Origin: Nemertoderma westbladi | Taxonomy: Eukaryota > Xenacoelomorpha > Nemertodermatida > Nemertodermatidae | Assembly: GCA_032718475.1 (NCBI GenBank) | Contig: JAUCBJ010008857.1 | Span: 97,070-161,069, forward strand | Direction of reading: 5' to 3' | DNA length: 64,000 nt | Part shown: positions 1 to 12,002 of the stretch, one piece after another | How positions within the stretch are numbered: the first letter of the stretch is position 1 | How the letters are laid out: each line of letters starts with the position of its first letter | Program-made: the position numbers and the translations under genes | The notes under the pieces: generated by a model | What the model was told of the DNA's origin: nothing | The model's database searches: none | What the model saw: only the letters and a program-made list of their open reading frames with translations

Positions 1-1060
1 GAAACCACGCACTGTAATCGTACCGATACCACGAAGTCTCTTTAGTTTCACATGCATGTTTGCTTTTAGCGAAGTCCTGCTTACGTATACGTACAATGCG
101 ATTGGAACTACCGGTAGTTTTCCCACCGGATTCGAGCAGTAGGTGCACTTTTGCATCTTTCAGCATTGCGTCGGAGAAACGAGGCGAAGGGCCGGAAGTC
201 GCGATGATAGAGTTCCGGTACGATCCTCTCTCGACCTTGGCCGTCGAGAGATATGCGAGAATGTTATCGCAAACGTGCTGGCACCCAGTCCGCCAGTTTG
301 TGTCATCAACGTTGAAGACTCAGCAGTCATCTATATGCAGGAGACGATTCGTTAGGATAAGCTGCAAGTGATCCCCACCTCATAGGGATCCTCGGATATA
401 AGGATTACAGGATTACAACTTCCGAACTTGAAGTTTAGAACTGCAGTAGGCCTATAATGCAGGCAGATTGTCTCATGAGTTTACTAAAATCCTGAGGTTA
501 TTAGCCAAATGGGTGAATGTGGATTGGTTAGGCCTACTGAAAGAACATGAGAAAACAAAAATGCTAGGCCTAGTACAATCCAGCAATCACAATATTAGGC
601 TTACTAAAAATTAACAAATAATAAATGAAATACTGAAATAGGCCTAAATTTAATTATACAACAACCGTCAGACCATACCTGCTGCCTGCATACAGCCGTA
701 CCAAACCTGATAACATGCAGACAAGCCTAGAATACAAGTGAAATGTATAGTAGGCAGGTAGGCCTACTGTCAGACTGTAGTAAGGCCTGTGAAAGTACGG
801 GCGGTGGTACGCTACTGCTGTACTGCAGTACTGCAGCAGGCGTCCCAGTGGAGGGGCAGACCGGTATATAAAATCCAACACTACCGGTAATTGCTACACA
901 GCCAGCTGGGAGTTCATTATTCTTGCCCAAGGCGCCTTGTCCCTGCCTCACACTACAAAAAATGTTGCCGTCGCTAGGATACAAATTATATGTTATTGGC
1001 TAGAGCTGTACCATTGGTTGGCTTTGGCTATGGGTTTGATGTAGGCCGTCATGTTATGAT
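1..1060. other. Unassigned DNA, no gene recognised
   Basis: The first ~380 bases are visibly richer in G and C than what follows and hold short overlapping open frames on the plus strand (60-371 and 143-355). I recognise no domain in them, and they may be chance or part of an exon cut by the window edge. From ~380 to 1060 the sequence has many TAGGCCTA and ACCGGT words and short frames only. No RNA gene or known repeat was seen. Confidence 0.4.
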
Positions 1061-2850
1061 ATTCAAATGGATTGATGGAGGGAATTTCAAAATGGTCAAA
1101 TAATACATCAATAATGAAATTTTTAATATGAAGTACAATTATAAAAATCGCTGTAACTCTGGTGCAACACGACCGTATTCGATGAAATTTTAATTGTTAC
1201 GTACGGAAATTAATGCGTTTACAATTGCTATACTCAATATATTTATAATCGGTATGATTTTTAAACTATAAGAGTTTAAGATCCGGGAATTGCCAAATTG
1301 TGGCTACGTAAGACAGATTTGACCACAAAATTGACCAGGTTCGTGCAACTCTTGAAAATTTTGGAATATGTCAATTTTTTTCTATTATCATGTTCTATAA
1401 ATGACCGAAGTTAAAAAAAATATAATTCCTAGGAAGTTGTTTTATTTTTTATAAATATGTAATTTTGTGGTGAAAATTTGTTAATTTCGTTAAAAATCAG
1501 TGAAAATTTGACGGTTTGGAGTAAAATTGGGTGGGTTGGGCCAACTCATATAAATAGTTGCCAGTGTAATTTTTCTTACCCTAAAACGTTCTTTAATTGA
1601 GCACAGTTTTAGAAAATATAATTCCTAGGAAGTTCTTAAACTAAAGCTCAGACTTTCAAAAAGACGGCCATATTTAACGGACTTTTTTTATTTGTCTGTC
1701 ATACCTACACACAACGTTGAAATCGAAAATGGCATGCATATTCGGATTCAGCACACCAAAATGTACCTATATAGTATATTTTGAGGTAATCTGAGGCTAA
1801 AATAAAAAAAAATGAAAAAATGAAAAAAAATTTCGCCAAAATTTGCCAAACTTCCAAAAATACTTAACTTGCTCAGATTTTCATGAAATTTGGTACGGAT
1901 GTGCCCAAAGCAATTCTAAGAAACTAATTTGAAGGATTTACGGAAAAATGCAATTTAAGCCGATATATCGCATTTTGAGTGCCTAATTTTAGGCCAAATT
2001 TCAAGAAAATACAGATTTCCTAAGTTTGGCCCTTATTTACTACAAGAAGCAAAAACTTTTTGTATTAAGATTAAATGGATAAAATGTAGAGCTATCTTAT
2101 CCATCTGTGATGTTAAAGTTTCAGAAAAATATAAGCAGACAATTCGAAGAAAACCACTTTCTACTAAAACCTATTTTGTCAACTTCCAAAATTACCATTT
2201 TTCGGCCCCAATTTCCGGCCCTTAATATTCAGGCAACGCACAATATCAATAACAGTAATGGAACTCCCATCTTCCCTCTATATAACGCAAGTGGAACGGT
2301 TTCCTTCTAATTAAAAGATACAGAGTTATAACGATTTAAAAATTGTCAAAAATATCCAAATTTGGCCCAAAATTGGCCAAAAGTTAAATTATTGGCATAC
2401 TGTTAAATATTTTTGGCCAATATTTTGACCCGATGAACAACTGTATTGGATATGTATTCGGTATGAGTTTCAATCGAAATGGCCAAGCTGCTTTGGTGAT
2501 AGCGAGAAAACAATGTAAAAATTTACCATTTTGATAATTTTTGGGTAAAATTAAAATGTGGCCAAAATGGCCAAATTTGGCTAAACGAAATTTTTTAATG
2601 AAACTTGCAAATTTATCCGCGCACAAAGTCTCGGGAGAACATTTGAAGATTTCAGTCGCCTTCACTCCGAATTTAATCATTTAGTGCTAGAAGTTTCCAA
2701 ATTGGGGCAAAAATCCACATTTGGTGGCCAATTTGGAAATGTTGCGAAACTAAATTGAAAAAACAAAACCGTACAAAATTCTTAGAATAACAAAAACTAC
2801 AAACGTGGCAAATTTCAGAGAATATAATTCCTAGGAAGTTGTAAAACGCC
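1061..2850. repeat. AT-rich degenerate repeat-like block
   Basis: This block is rich in A and T and in short palindromic words such as TTGGCCAA and CCAAATTTGG. The 18-mer TATAATTCCTAGGAAGTT occurs three times, at 1421-1438, 1617-1634 and 2823-2840, and its core TTCCTAGGAA is a perfect palindrome. The texture resembles the interior of the MITE at 12003-13601, but I could not find terminal inverted repeats or a target duplication. It may be a decayed non-coding transposon. The short frames at 2107-2310 and 2384-2680 look like chance. Confidence 0.4.
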
Positions 2851-2902
2851 CCGAGTAAGCTCCACTTTCTATATACTAAATGTTGGAACGCCTACGCCCG
2901 GT

Positions 2903-2933
2903 GTGGGAGAATCCTCACGAAGGATCCTCCCAC
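2903..2933. repeat. Short inverted repeat (hairpin)
   Basis: The arms 2903-2915 (GTGGGAGAATCCT) and 2921-2933 (AGGATCCTCCCAC) pair over 13 bases with one mismatch around a 5-base loop. It lies just beyond the point where the LINE endonuclease relic on the minus strand stops being recognisable, so it may belong to a small element that truncated the relic. Confidence 0.6.
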
Positions 2934-2949
2934 GTTGTGTTGTTTTTAG

Positions 2950-3814
2950 GTTTACATAAGAACCGCATATCCGACTAGTTGTCCAACGCATTTAAATAGC
3001 TGTCTTTGATTTCCACTATTAGCTTGAACAATTGATGTATAGTAGTTTTTCTTGGCAATTTCAACCAAATTACTAACTAATAAACATTGCTCCTTATAAG
3101 CCAATTTATGTACCTCGAGAGTTGTTTTCCTAAACTGACGCTCCAGACGCCTCTTCTGTCTTTTTGCTTCACGAATCTCTGCAGTGTACCACAGTGGCGG
3201 TTTCACTCGATTTCGAATGTGACGTGTGAGATCGTGGGGGCGTGTTTGTCTAAAACCAAACCTAGTGCGTTTCCATTATTAGATACAAGGATGTCAAGGG
3301 AATTTTCACTATTATCACTGGAAAACATATCACTAGTTTGAAGGTCTTGAAGGAATGCAGGCACATTAATTGAACTAACCGCTCTCGACTGTATTGCAGT
3401 GCACTTAGTCTCAGGTTTGTTAAAGCAAATGCTAAATCGTACGGCAAAATGATCTGATAAACCAATGTCTTCAACATGTATATCACAAAGTGTTAATAAG
3501 GACTCCTCGCGAGCTAACAGGAGGTCTAGAGTAATACCAGATCGATGAGTAGGGACATTAATTAGTTGTTTTAATACAAAAGTGTCACAGAGTTCACAAA
3601 AATAATTAGCATCCCTGTCATCCGATTTATTCACATGAAAGTTGAAATCGCCTGTCGTTAATAATTCACCAGGTGTTAATCTGTTACTAAAGATTGCAAA
3701 AGGTCTGTAAACTCCTCAAAAAATAAAGTACTTGTAAGTTTATTTCTTATAGAAGGATAAGTCCTATAAATAAAAACAAAACAGAGGTGGTATTCTATAT
3801 TTGAGCAACTAAAT
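2950..3814 (-). pseudogene. CR1/L2-like LINE: endonuclease middle and C-terminus plus linker (relic)
   Basis: Read on the minus strand, this encodes the later part of an APE-type endonuclease and the linker that precedes a reverse transcriptase. Visible motifs are FVFIYRTYPS (strand before the active site), TTGDFNFHV (metal-binding GDFN), PTHRSGITLDLLL, and GLSDHFAVRF (the SDH catalytic motif). The linker follows with PPLWYTAEIREAKRQKRRLE and LVEIAKKNYY, as in CR1/L2-type LINEs. The reading frame shifts near 3690 and again near 3205, so the copy is dead. It continues the endonuclease start at 4356-4672. No reverse transcriptase follows below 2950, so the 3' half is missing, which is unusual because LINEs normally lose their 5' half. 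Confidence 0.75.
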
Positions 3815-4355
3815 ATCATTATTATTATTTATTATTATTATTTATTTCTACAATATGAAAGTACATTATAAAACACAAAAAATATACTATAAACACAGTA
3901 AAAAACCATTACCTAAATATAATAAGATTCTATGTACACACACACTGTAAGATACTGTAGAGGATTACCTCTAAAGCGTCGCCGCTTATTTCCAAGGGGG
4001 TCCTTATAAATAGTTACATTGTGTATCCTACTGTACGTTACACTTACAATATGCTACAGTACTAAAGACGAATCATAACGGTGCAATGTAAAATATTAAT
4101 AGTAAAGGTAAGAATTTTCGGATTGGAGTTTGCATTGTTCTCTTAAATGTGATTTTACTGCCGATTTGTAGCCCCTTAAATTTTTAATTTTTTAAATCTC
4201 ATCTGGTAAAGAATTGCAATCCTTAATTGCAGTGAAATATAACGTATCGGCTTCATAAGATTTACAATTTGGGACATGAAAGGTGTGTAAGCTACTGCGA
4301 GTACTATAGCTATGAGTTTCGCTAATTTTTGAAAAATTATTTTGGAGGTATTTTG
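3815..4355 (-). pseudogene. Inserted LINE 3' end: ORF2 C-terminus and 3'UTR
   Basis: On the minus strand this encodes the typical C-terminal end of CR1/L2-type ORF2: TPKYLQNNFSKI, then HSYSTRSSLHTF, then YFTAIKDCNSLPDEI, which matches the family pattern of a TR motif followed by WNxLP. A stop codon (TAA) follows DEI. The 3'UTR contains GGACCCCCTTGGAAATAAG, close to the tail of the SINE at 43045-43346, and ends in an AAT/ATT microsatellite at about 3817-3845. The fragment separates two halves of an endonuclease in the same orientation, so I read it as a 5'-truncated LINE copy that inserted into an older LINE. Confidence 0.7.
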
Positions 4356-4672
4356 GTGTACCATAAACTCAAACGATTTATAGCTTCTCTCCTTCGGTGT
4401 AATGTCCTTTAGTTTAAGTTTAATCTGACACAGGCAACATCTCCGCCTTTACTAGCAACCTCGCGAAGAACTGTAGGTGAATGATTAAAACAGTAATTTC
4501 CTTGTTTAACAAATGAATTTATTTTTCAATTGGTACATCATCCAGAGCTCCTGACAACCATGTTTTAGTAATTGCAAACACTGTATTCCATTTTCAATCA
4601 TATTATCACTAATATAGTTGTACTTATTCCTCAAAGATCTCGTGTTCATGTGGCATATACTAATGTAATTTG
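4356..4672 (-). pseudogene. CR1/L2-like LINE: endonuclease N-terminus (relic)
   Basis: Minus-strand reading gives HMNTRSLRNKYNYI (typical opening of these endonucleases), then VFAITKTWLSGALDDVPIEK, where the family has TETWL (the catalytic E is K here), then GGDVACVRLN and ITPKERSYKSFEFMV. Frame changes are needed between these blocks. This is the missing first part of the endonuclease that resumes at 2950-3814; the 3' LINE fragment at 3815-4355 lies between them. Assignment to the CR1/L2 group rests on motif style only. Confidence 0.65.
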
Positions 4673-4740
4673 ATACTGATTAATGTGTGATGATGTAATG
4701 CTAATGTAATGTAATGTAATCATTTTGATTCACATTGCGA

Positions 4741-7695
4741 ACTGGGATCCTGGAGGAATCTGCGCTGGGGATACCGACTCCGGAGGAGTCCGCGGTGGGG
4801 ACACCGACTCCGGAGGAGTCCGCGGTGGTGACACCGACCCTGGAGGAATCCGCGGTGGGGACACCGACCCCGGAGGATTTCGTGGTCAGGTCACCGACCC
4901 CGGAGGAATCCGCGGTGGGGACACCGACCCCGGAGGAATCCGTGGTGGGGACACTGACTCCGGAGGAATCCGTGGTGGGGACACCGACCCCGGAGGAATC
5001 CGCAATGGGGACACCAACAACGGAGGAGTCTGCGGTAGGGACACCGACTCCGGAGGAGTCTGCGGTGGGGACACCGACTCCGGAGGAGTCTGCGCTGGGG
5101 ATACCGACTCCGGAGGAGTCCGCGGTGGGGACACCGACTCCGGAGGAGTCTGCGGTGGGGACACCGACTCCGGAGGAGTCTGCGGTGGGGACACCGACTC
5201 CGGAGGAGTCTGCGGTGGGGACACCGACTCCGGAGGAGTCCGCGGTGGTGACACCGACCCTGGAGGAATCCGCGGTGGGGACACCGACCCCGGAGGAATC
5301 CGTGGTGGGAACACCGACCCCGGAGGAATTCGTGGTCAGGTCACCGACCCCGGAGGAATCCGCGGTGGGGACACCGACCCCGGAGGAATCCGTGGTGGGG
5401 ACACTGACTCCGGAGGAATCCGTGGTGGGGACACCGACCCCGGAGGAATCCGCAATGGGGACACCAACAACGGAGGAGTCTGCGGTAGGGACACCGACTC
5501 CGGAGGAGTCTGCGGTGGGGACACCGACTCCGGAGGAGTCCGCGGTGGTGACACCGACCCTGGAGGAATCCGCGGTGGGGACACCGACCCCGGAGGAATT
5601 CGTGGTCAGGTCACCGACCCCGGAGGAATCCGCGGTGGGGACACCGACCCTGGGGGAATCCGCGGTGGGGACACCGACCCCGGAGGAATCTGTGGTGGGG
5701 ACACCGACCCCGGAGGAGTCTGCAGTGGGGACACCGACCCCGGAGGAATCCGTGGTGAGGACACTGACTCCGGAGGAATCCGTGGTGGGGACACCGACCC
5801 CGGAGGAATCCGCAATGGGGACACCGACCCTGGAGGAATTCGTGGTCAGGTCACCGACCCCGGAGGAATCCGCGGTGGGGACACCGACCCTGGGGGAATC
5901 CGCGGTGGGGACACTGACTCCGGAGGAATCCGTGGTGGGGACACCGACCCCGGAGGAATCCGCGGTGGCGACACCGACCCCGGAGGAGTCTGCAGTGGGG
6001 ACACCGACCCCGGAGGAATCCGTGGTGAGGACACTGACTCCGGAGGAATCCGTGGTGGGGACACCGACCCCGGAGGAATCCGCAATGGGGACACCGACCC
6101 TGGAGGAATCCGCGGTGGGGACACCGACCCCGGAGGAATCCGTGGTGGGGACACCGACCCCGGAGGAATCCGTGGTGGGAACACCGACCCCGGAGGAATT
6201 CGTGGTCAGGTCACCGACCCCGGAGGAATCCGCGGTGGGGACACCGACCCCGGAGGAATCCGTGGTGGGAACACCGACCCCGGAGGAATTCGTGGTCAGG
6301 TCACCGACCCCGGAGGAATCCGCGGTGGGGACACCGACCCCGGAGGAATCCGTGGTGGGGACACTGACTCCGGAGGAATCCGTGGTGGGGACACCGACCC
6401 CGGAGGAATCCGCAATGGGGACACCAACAACGGAGGAGTCTGCGGTAGGGACACCGACTCCGGAGGAGTCTGCGGTGGGGACACCGACTCCGGAGGAGTC
6501 CGCGGTGGTGACACCGACCCTGGAGGAATCCGCGGTGGGGACACCGACCCCGGAGGAATTCGTGGTCAGGTCACCGACCCCGGAGGAATCCGCGGTGGGG
6601 ACACCGACCCTGGGGGAATCCGCGGTGGGGACACCGACCCCGGAGGAATCTGTGGTGGGGACACCGACCCCGGAGGAGTCTGCAGTGGGGACACCGACCC
6701 CGGAGGAATCCGTGGTGAGGACACTGACTCCGGAGGAATCCGTGGTGGGGACACCGACCCCGGAGGAATCCGCAATGGGGACACCGACCCTGGAGGAATT
6801 CGTGGTCAGGTCACCGACCCCGGAGGAATCCGCGGTGGGGACACCGACCCTGGGGGAATCCGCGGTGGGGACACTGACTCCGGAGGAATCCGTGGTGGGG
6901 ACACCGACCCCGGAGGAATCCGCGGTGGCGACACCGACCCCGGAGGAGTCTGCAGTGGGGACACCGACCCCGGAGGAATCCGTGGTGAGGACACTGACTC
7001 CGGAGGAATCCGTGGTGGGGACACCGACCCCGGAGGAATCCGCAATGGGGACACCGACCCTGGAGGAATCCGCGGTGGGGACACCGACCCCGGAGGAATC
7101 CGTGGTGGGGACACCGACCCCGGAGGAATCCGTGGTGGGAACACCGACCCCGGAGGAATTCGTGGTCAGGTCACCGACCCCGGAGGAATCCGCGGTGGGG
7201 ACACCGACCCTGGGGGAATCCGCGGTGGGGACACTGACTCCGGAGGAGTCCGTGGTGGGGACACCGACCCCGGAGGAATTCGTGGTCAGGTCACCGACCC
7301 CGGAGGAATCCGCAATGGGGACACCGACCCTGGAGGAATCCGCGGTGGTGACACCGACCCTGGAGGAATCCGCGGTGGGGACACCGACCCCGGAGGAATC
7401 CGTGGTGGGAACACCGACCCCGGAGGAATTCGTGGTCAGGTCACCGACCCCGGAGGAATCCGCGGTGGGGACACCGACCCCGGAGGAGTCTGCAGTGGGG
7501 ACACCGACCCCGGAGGAGTCTGCAGTGGGGACACCGACCCCGGAGGAATCCGTGGTGGGGACACTGACTCCGGAGGAATCCGTGGTGGGGACACCGACCC
7601 CGGAGGAATCCGCAATGGGGACACCGACACCGGAGGAATCCGCGGTGGGGACACCGACCCCGGAGGAGTCTGCAGTGGGGACACCAATAACGGAG
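4741..7695. repeat. 30-bp minisatellite, about 98 units, with 960-bp higher-order duplication
   Basis: The unit is GGGGACACCGACCCCGGAGG followed by AATCCGCGGT, with variants such as GAGTCTGCGGT, TTCGTGGTCAGG and CGCAATGGGG. Because 30 is a multiple of three and no unit variant carries a stop in three of the frames, open frames of about 1000 codons run through it on both strands. They encode ten-residue repeats such as DSSGVGVPTA (minus) and TPTPEESAVG (plus). Positions 5281-6240 and 6241-7200 read as identical, an exact 960-bp tandem duplication of 32 units. I see no promoter, splice context or non-repeat domain that would make it a gene, so I annotate it as a minisatellite. It ends against a LINE-A relic at 7716. 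Confidence 0.95.
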
Positions 7696-7715
7696 GAATC
7701 CGCGGAATCCGTTAT

Positions 7716-8310
7716 GGGGAAACCACCATGGTGACGCACTTGCATCTCTCTGAGCATGTGGACGGCTTGTGTTACCTGGGATCATGGGTCCGTCCGGAGG
7801 TCAGACCTTCGAATATGCAAGGGGAAGGAAGGCATGAGCCGTATTGTATGGGCTGTCCAGGATTTGGAAGTCACATTGGATACGACGGAAACGTAAGGTT
7901 CGACTATTTCGAGAAGTAGTAGAACCAGTACTTCTATATGGGAGTTCATACTGGGCTCTAATTGCAGAGGATACCTAATATCTGATGACACATACACAAT
8001 AATGTTACGTCGTGTTTACTGCATCTCCAACCAGACTACTTGAACAGAGTCGCTTCCATTTCGCAGGACATTGTTTTCACCGTAAGAACCAGCCTGTACA
8101 TATTATTGTGCTTTGGCAACCTCAAGGAGAAAATATGCAAGCTGGACTGGACAGCCCTTGACTTTCTTGAGACGCCTCTAAAAGGACACTGGCCTTAAAG
8201 TAAAGATGCGGATATTCTCGCGAAAGTCATGGGGGATATGGAGTTGTGGCGGCGCAATTTTGTCAACCAGCCTGCATAGCTTTCTTAATGCACGGTGCAT
8301 CACATCTAGC
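7716..8310 (+). pseudogene. Old LINE-A relic, reverse transcriptase C-terminus
   Basis: The frame leaving the minisatellite reads LSEHVDGLCYLGSWV, matching the LINE-A segment MLEHVDDFCYLGSWI. Further matches in shifting frames follow LINE-A order to the C-terminus: CTATATGGGAGTTCATACTG, TTCGCAGGACATTG, and GAGTTGTGGCGGCGCAATTT near 8238-8260. Many substitutions, small indels and stops mark it as one of the oldest LINE-A pieces here. Its 5' side is cut by the 30-bp minisatellite. Confidence 0.75.
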
Positions 8311-9332
8311 CAATTATAGATTGTGTGTGGTAGCACAATTTTTTTGTTTAATTAAGGGAGGGGAGCGGGGGGGGGGGGGGGGGGGGGTCAAATGTCGGAA
8401 AACATGACAAATGTCATGTTTGTTAATCCAGCATAGCATCTCAATCTACAGCTACAATGCAGCAGTCCGATCATAGATAGATAGATATATGATACTGGTG
8501 TGGTACTGTGTGATATGATACTGGTGTGTTTATTTCAGTAAACTGATACCGGCGTCATTGTTTCAACATGTCACCACTAGACCAAGTGGCTGCTTTATTT
8601 TTAAACTGCTTATTTAATATTTAAATTTTGTGTGTTTGTTTTAACATTAAGCATTGGACTTAAAAATATACCGACATTCGAATTAAGTCACTGTATCTCA
8701 CTTTAGGCTACCGTTTCATATTTCAATAAGTCGCTTCTTCTGCCCGCTGGTGTAGTAAATATATTCCCCTTGGAGACAGCTACTTTACCAGTGATGCCAC
8801 TTTATTTATATGTAATATTTAATAGTAATTAATATAACTTATCTAACATTTGAAACTAACTTTTATTGCAGGTATGCACAATGGTTGCCTTATCTAATAC
8901 AAGTCTAAACTTTCTGTTGTACTGCGGACTATCTAAACAATTTGTAGAAGCGTTCAGTGTAACAGTTTGCGGACGTAAGTCGCGATCCTATTTCGGCAAT
9001 GAATCTAGAATAACGAATGTGACTATCGCCTCCTGATTATTTCTACCCGTTATCTTCAAGCAGTAATGACCAACACCAAACCAAACTGAGTAAAAACTAC
9101 AAAAAGAAACTGATCCAGATGTTGCCAGCCTATCTGTGCTCTGATCATCACAGACCCAGGTTTCTAGGTTTTGCCAAGCAATGGCGGAAGGCGCTCTTTA
9201 AAAAAAAGCCATGCCAGAAAATGACAATGATGCGCCCAAAAGGAGAAAACGATGCAAGAAAGACTTACCCGACAAGACAGACTCCAGGCATGTTAGATAA
9301 CAATTAGTAACAACAAGTACAAACTCACATGT
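8311..9332. other. Unassigned DNA with a 21-base G run
   Basis: A run of 21 G at 8367-8387 is followed by a perfect 8-bp hairpin at 8401-8420 (AACATGAC, loop AAAT, GTCATGTT). The rest is AT-rich with short frames only (for example 9119-9307), and I recognise no gene or repeat. Confidence 0.5.
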
Positions 9333-9345
9333 CCTAAAATTATAG

Positions 9346-9604
9346 TTTATTATTGATGTTATTGGTAAATGAGTGGTTTCATATTTATTATAACTTTTTG
9401 TTGGGAACAACTTTTGCAAAGTCGGCACTCTAGGTGTGATCGAACTGGTGACCTCCGGGTTGAAAGTTCGATCCCACCTGGACGTCATTGCCCACTTTGC
9501 ACAATCTGTACCCAACAAAAAGTTAATAATAATATGAAACCACTCATTCACCCATAACATCAATAATAAATTATAAATATACCGGTCGCCCGACAAAACG
9601 TTAT
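9346..9604. mobile_element. Head-to-head SINE pair (foldback) with 13-bp target duplication
   Basis: The arms 9346-9452 and 9453-9576 are inverted copies of one tRNA-derived SINE. Each has a B-box-like word (GTTCGATCCCACC on plus, AGTTCGATCACACC on minus), then a body ending in CCAACAAAAAGTTA and a tail with ATATGAAACCACTCAT. The heads meet in the middle, so only partial tRNA-like heads remain. The whole structure is flanked by the direct repeat CCTAAAATTATAG at 9333-9345 and 9605-9617, the size of a LINE-type target duplication. This implies the inverted pair inserted as one unit. The SINE at 19092-19354 shares the head and the CCAACAAAAAGTTA word but has a different tail. Confidence 0.75.
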
Positions 9605-9617
9605 CCTAAAATTATAG

Positions 9618-9872
9618 GTAGTGGCTATGATGAATTATTTTCCCCCTAACTCTACTGCAGTATTACCTACGACTGTATTATTTGACACACCACTGGGAAA
9701 CCGAGAAAAATCAGAGTTGTAGTAATTTAATCAGCGCACTCTATAAGGGACTTTTTTTTGCACCTGCGCGAGGTTGTTTTATTCTATTAAATATAAATAC
9801 TATAAGGGACAGTCTATCTGAGCTGTTAACTATTAGTCGGCCGTGTTTCATTTTACTGGTATTGGTACTGGT
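9618..9872. other. Unassigned spacer before the 26-bp satellite
   Basis: AT-rich sequence with no recognisable element. The only notable frame (9682-9933) runs into the satellite and is not supported as a gene. Confidence 0.4.
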
Positions 9873-11785
9873 ACACTGTAAAATTAATAATCATAAACAC
9901 ACTGTAAAATTAATAATCATAAACACACTGTAAAATTAATAATCATAAACACACTGTAAAATTAATAATCATAAACACACTGTAAAATTAATAATCATAA
10001 ACACACTGTAAAATTAATAATCATAAACACACTGTAAAATTAATAATCATAAACACACTGTAAAATTAATAATCATAAACACACTGTAAAATTAATAATC
10101 ATAAACACACTGTAAAATTAATAATCATAAACACACTGTAAAATTAATAATCATAAACACAATGTAAAATTAATAATCATAAACACACTGTAAAATTAAT
10201 AATCATAAACACACTGTAAAATTAATAATCATAAACACACTGTAAAATTAATAATCATAAACACACTGTAAAATTAATAATCATAAACACACTGTAAAAT
10301 TAATAATCATAAACACACTGTAAAATTAATAATCATAAACACACTGTAAAATTAATAATCATAAACACACTGTAAAATTAATAATCATAAACACACTGTA
10401 AAATTAATAATCATAAACACACTGTAAAATTAATAATCATAAACACACTGTAAAATTAATAATCATAAACACACTGTAAAATTAATAATCATAAACACAC
10501 TGTAAAATTAATAATCATAAACACACTGTAAAATTAATAATCATAAACACACTGTAAAATTAATAATCATAAACACACTGTAAAATTAATAATCATAAAC
10601 ACACTGTAAAATTAATAATCATAAACACACTGTAAAATTAATAATCATAAACACACTGTAAAATTAATAATCATAAACACACTGTAAAATTAATAATCAT
10701 AAACACACTGTAAAATTAATAATCATAAACACACTGTAAAATTAATAATCATAAACACACTGTAAAATTAATAATCATAAACACACTGTAAAATTAATAA
10801 TCATAAACACACTGTAAAATTAATAATCATAAACACACTGTAAAATTAATAATCATAAACACACTGTAAAATTAATAATCATAAACACACTGTAAAATTA
10901 ATAATCATAAACACACTGTAAAATTAATAATCATAAACACACTGTAAAATTAATAATCATAAACACACTGTAAAATTAATAATCATAAACACACTGTAAA
11001 ATTAATAATCATAAACACACTGTAAAATTAATAATCATAAACACACTGTAAAATTAATAATCATAAACACACTGTAAAATTAATAATCATAAACACACTG
11101 TAAAATTAATAATCATAAACACACTGTAAAATTAATAATCATAAACACACTGTAAAATTAATAATCATAAACACACTGTAAAATTAATAATCATAAACAC
11201 ACTGTAAAATTAATAATCATAAACACACTGTAAAATTAATAATCATAAACACACTGTAAAATTAATAATCATAAACACACTGTAAAATTAATAATCATAA
11301 ACACACTGTAAAATTAATAATCATAAACACAATGTAAAATTAATAATCATAAACACACTGTAAAATTAATAATCATAAACACACTGTAAAATTAATAATC
11401 ATAAACACACTGTAAAATTAATAATCATAAACACACTGTAAAATTAATAATCATAAACACACTGTAAAATTAATAATCATAAACACACTGTAAAATTAAT
11501 AATCATAAACACACTGTAAAATTAATAATCATAAACACACTGTAAAATTAATAATCATAAACACACTGTAAAATTAATAATCATAAACACACTGTAAAAT
11601 TAATAATCATAAACACACTGTAAAATTAATAATCATAAACACACTGTAAAATTAATAATCATAAACACACTGTAAAATTAATAATCATAAACACACTGTA
11701 AAATTAATAATCATAAACACACTGTAAAATTAATAATCATAAACGCACTGTAAAATTAATAATCATAAACACACTGTAAAATTAA
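9873..11785. repeat. 26-bp satellite, about 73 copies
   Basis: The unit ACACTGTAAAATTAATAATC + ATAAAC repeats with almost no variation over 1.9 kb. I see only three departures: ACACAATG at ~10159 and again at ~11329 (1170 bases apart, exactly 45 units), and AAACGCAC at ~11743. There are no spacers, so it is not a CRISPR-like array. The near-uniformity suggests recent amplification or ongoing homogenisation. Confidence 0.97.
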
Positions 11786-12002
11786 AATCACTCGGTGATG
11801 TTCCCTCACACTTTGCAGATATATAAGTAAAGCCTTGATTAATTGAATTTCCAATTATTGTCTGGTGACGTTATTACCTTTTTATAGAGTTAACATTTAT
11901 ATTTTTGACTTGATATTTGTGAATTTTAAATTATAGGTTTTGCTGTTTTTTACCTGTTTGCCCCGATTGGCGGCGCATCCATAATAAAATTATTACGTTT
12001 AA

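Noticed and set aside
60-371. A host exon at the window start
   Set aside because: The segment is GC-richer and partly open, but I see no domain, splice evidence or continuation, so I left it as unassigned.
4701-7919. Three overlapping frames of about 1000 codons in the 30-bp array as protein genes
   Set aside because: They exist on both strands and in two plus frames at once, show only ten-residue repeats, and one runs on into an out-of-context LINE relic. A stop-free 30-bp unit explains them all.
9873-11785. CRISPR-like array
   Set aside because: The 26-bp units are directly adjacent with no unique spacers, and the DNA is clearly eukaryotic.
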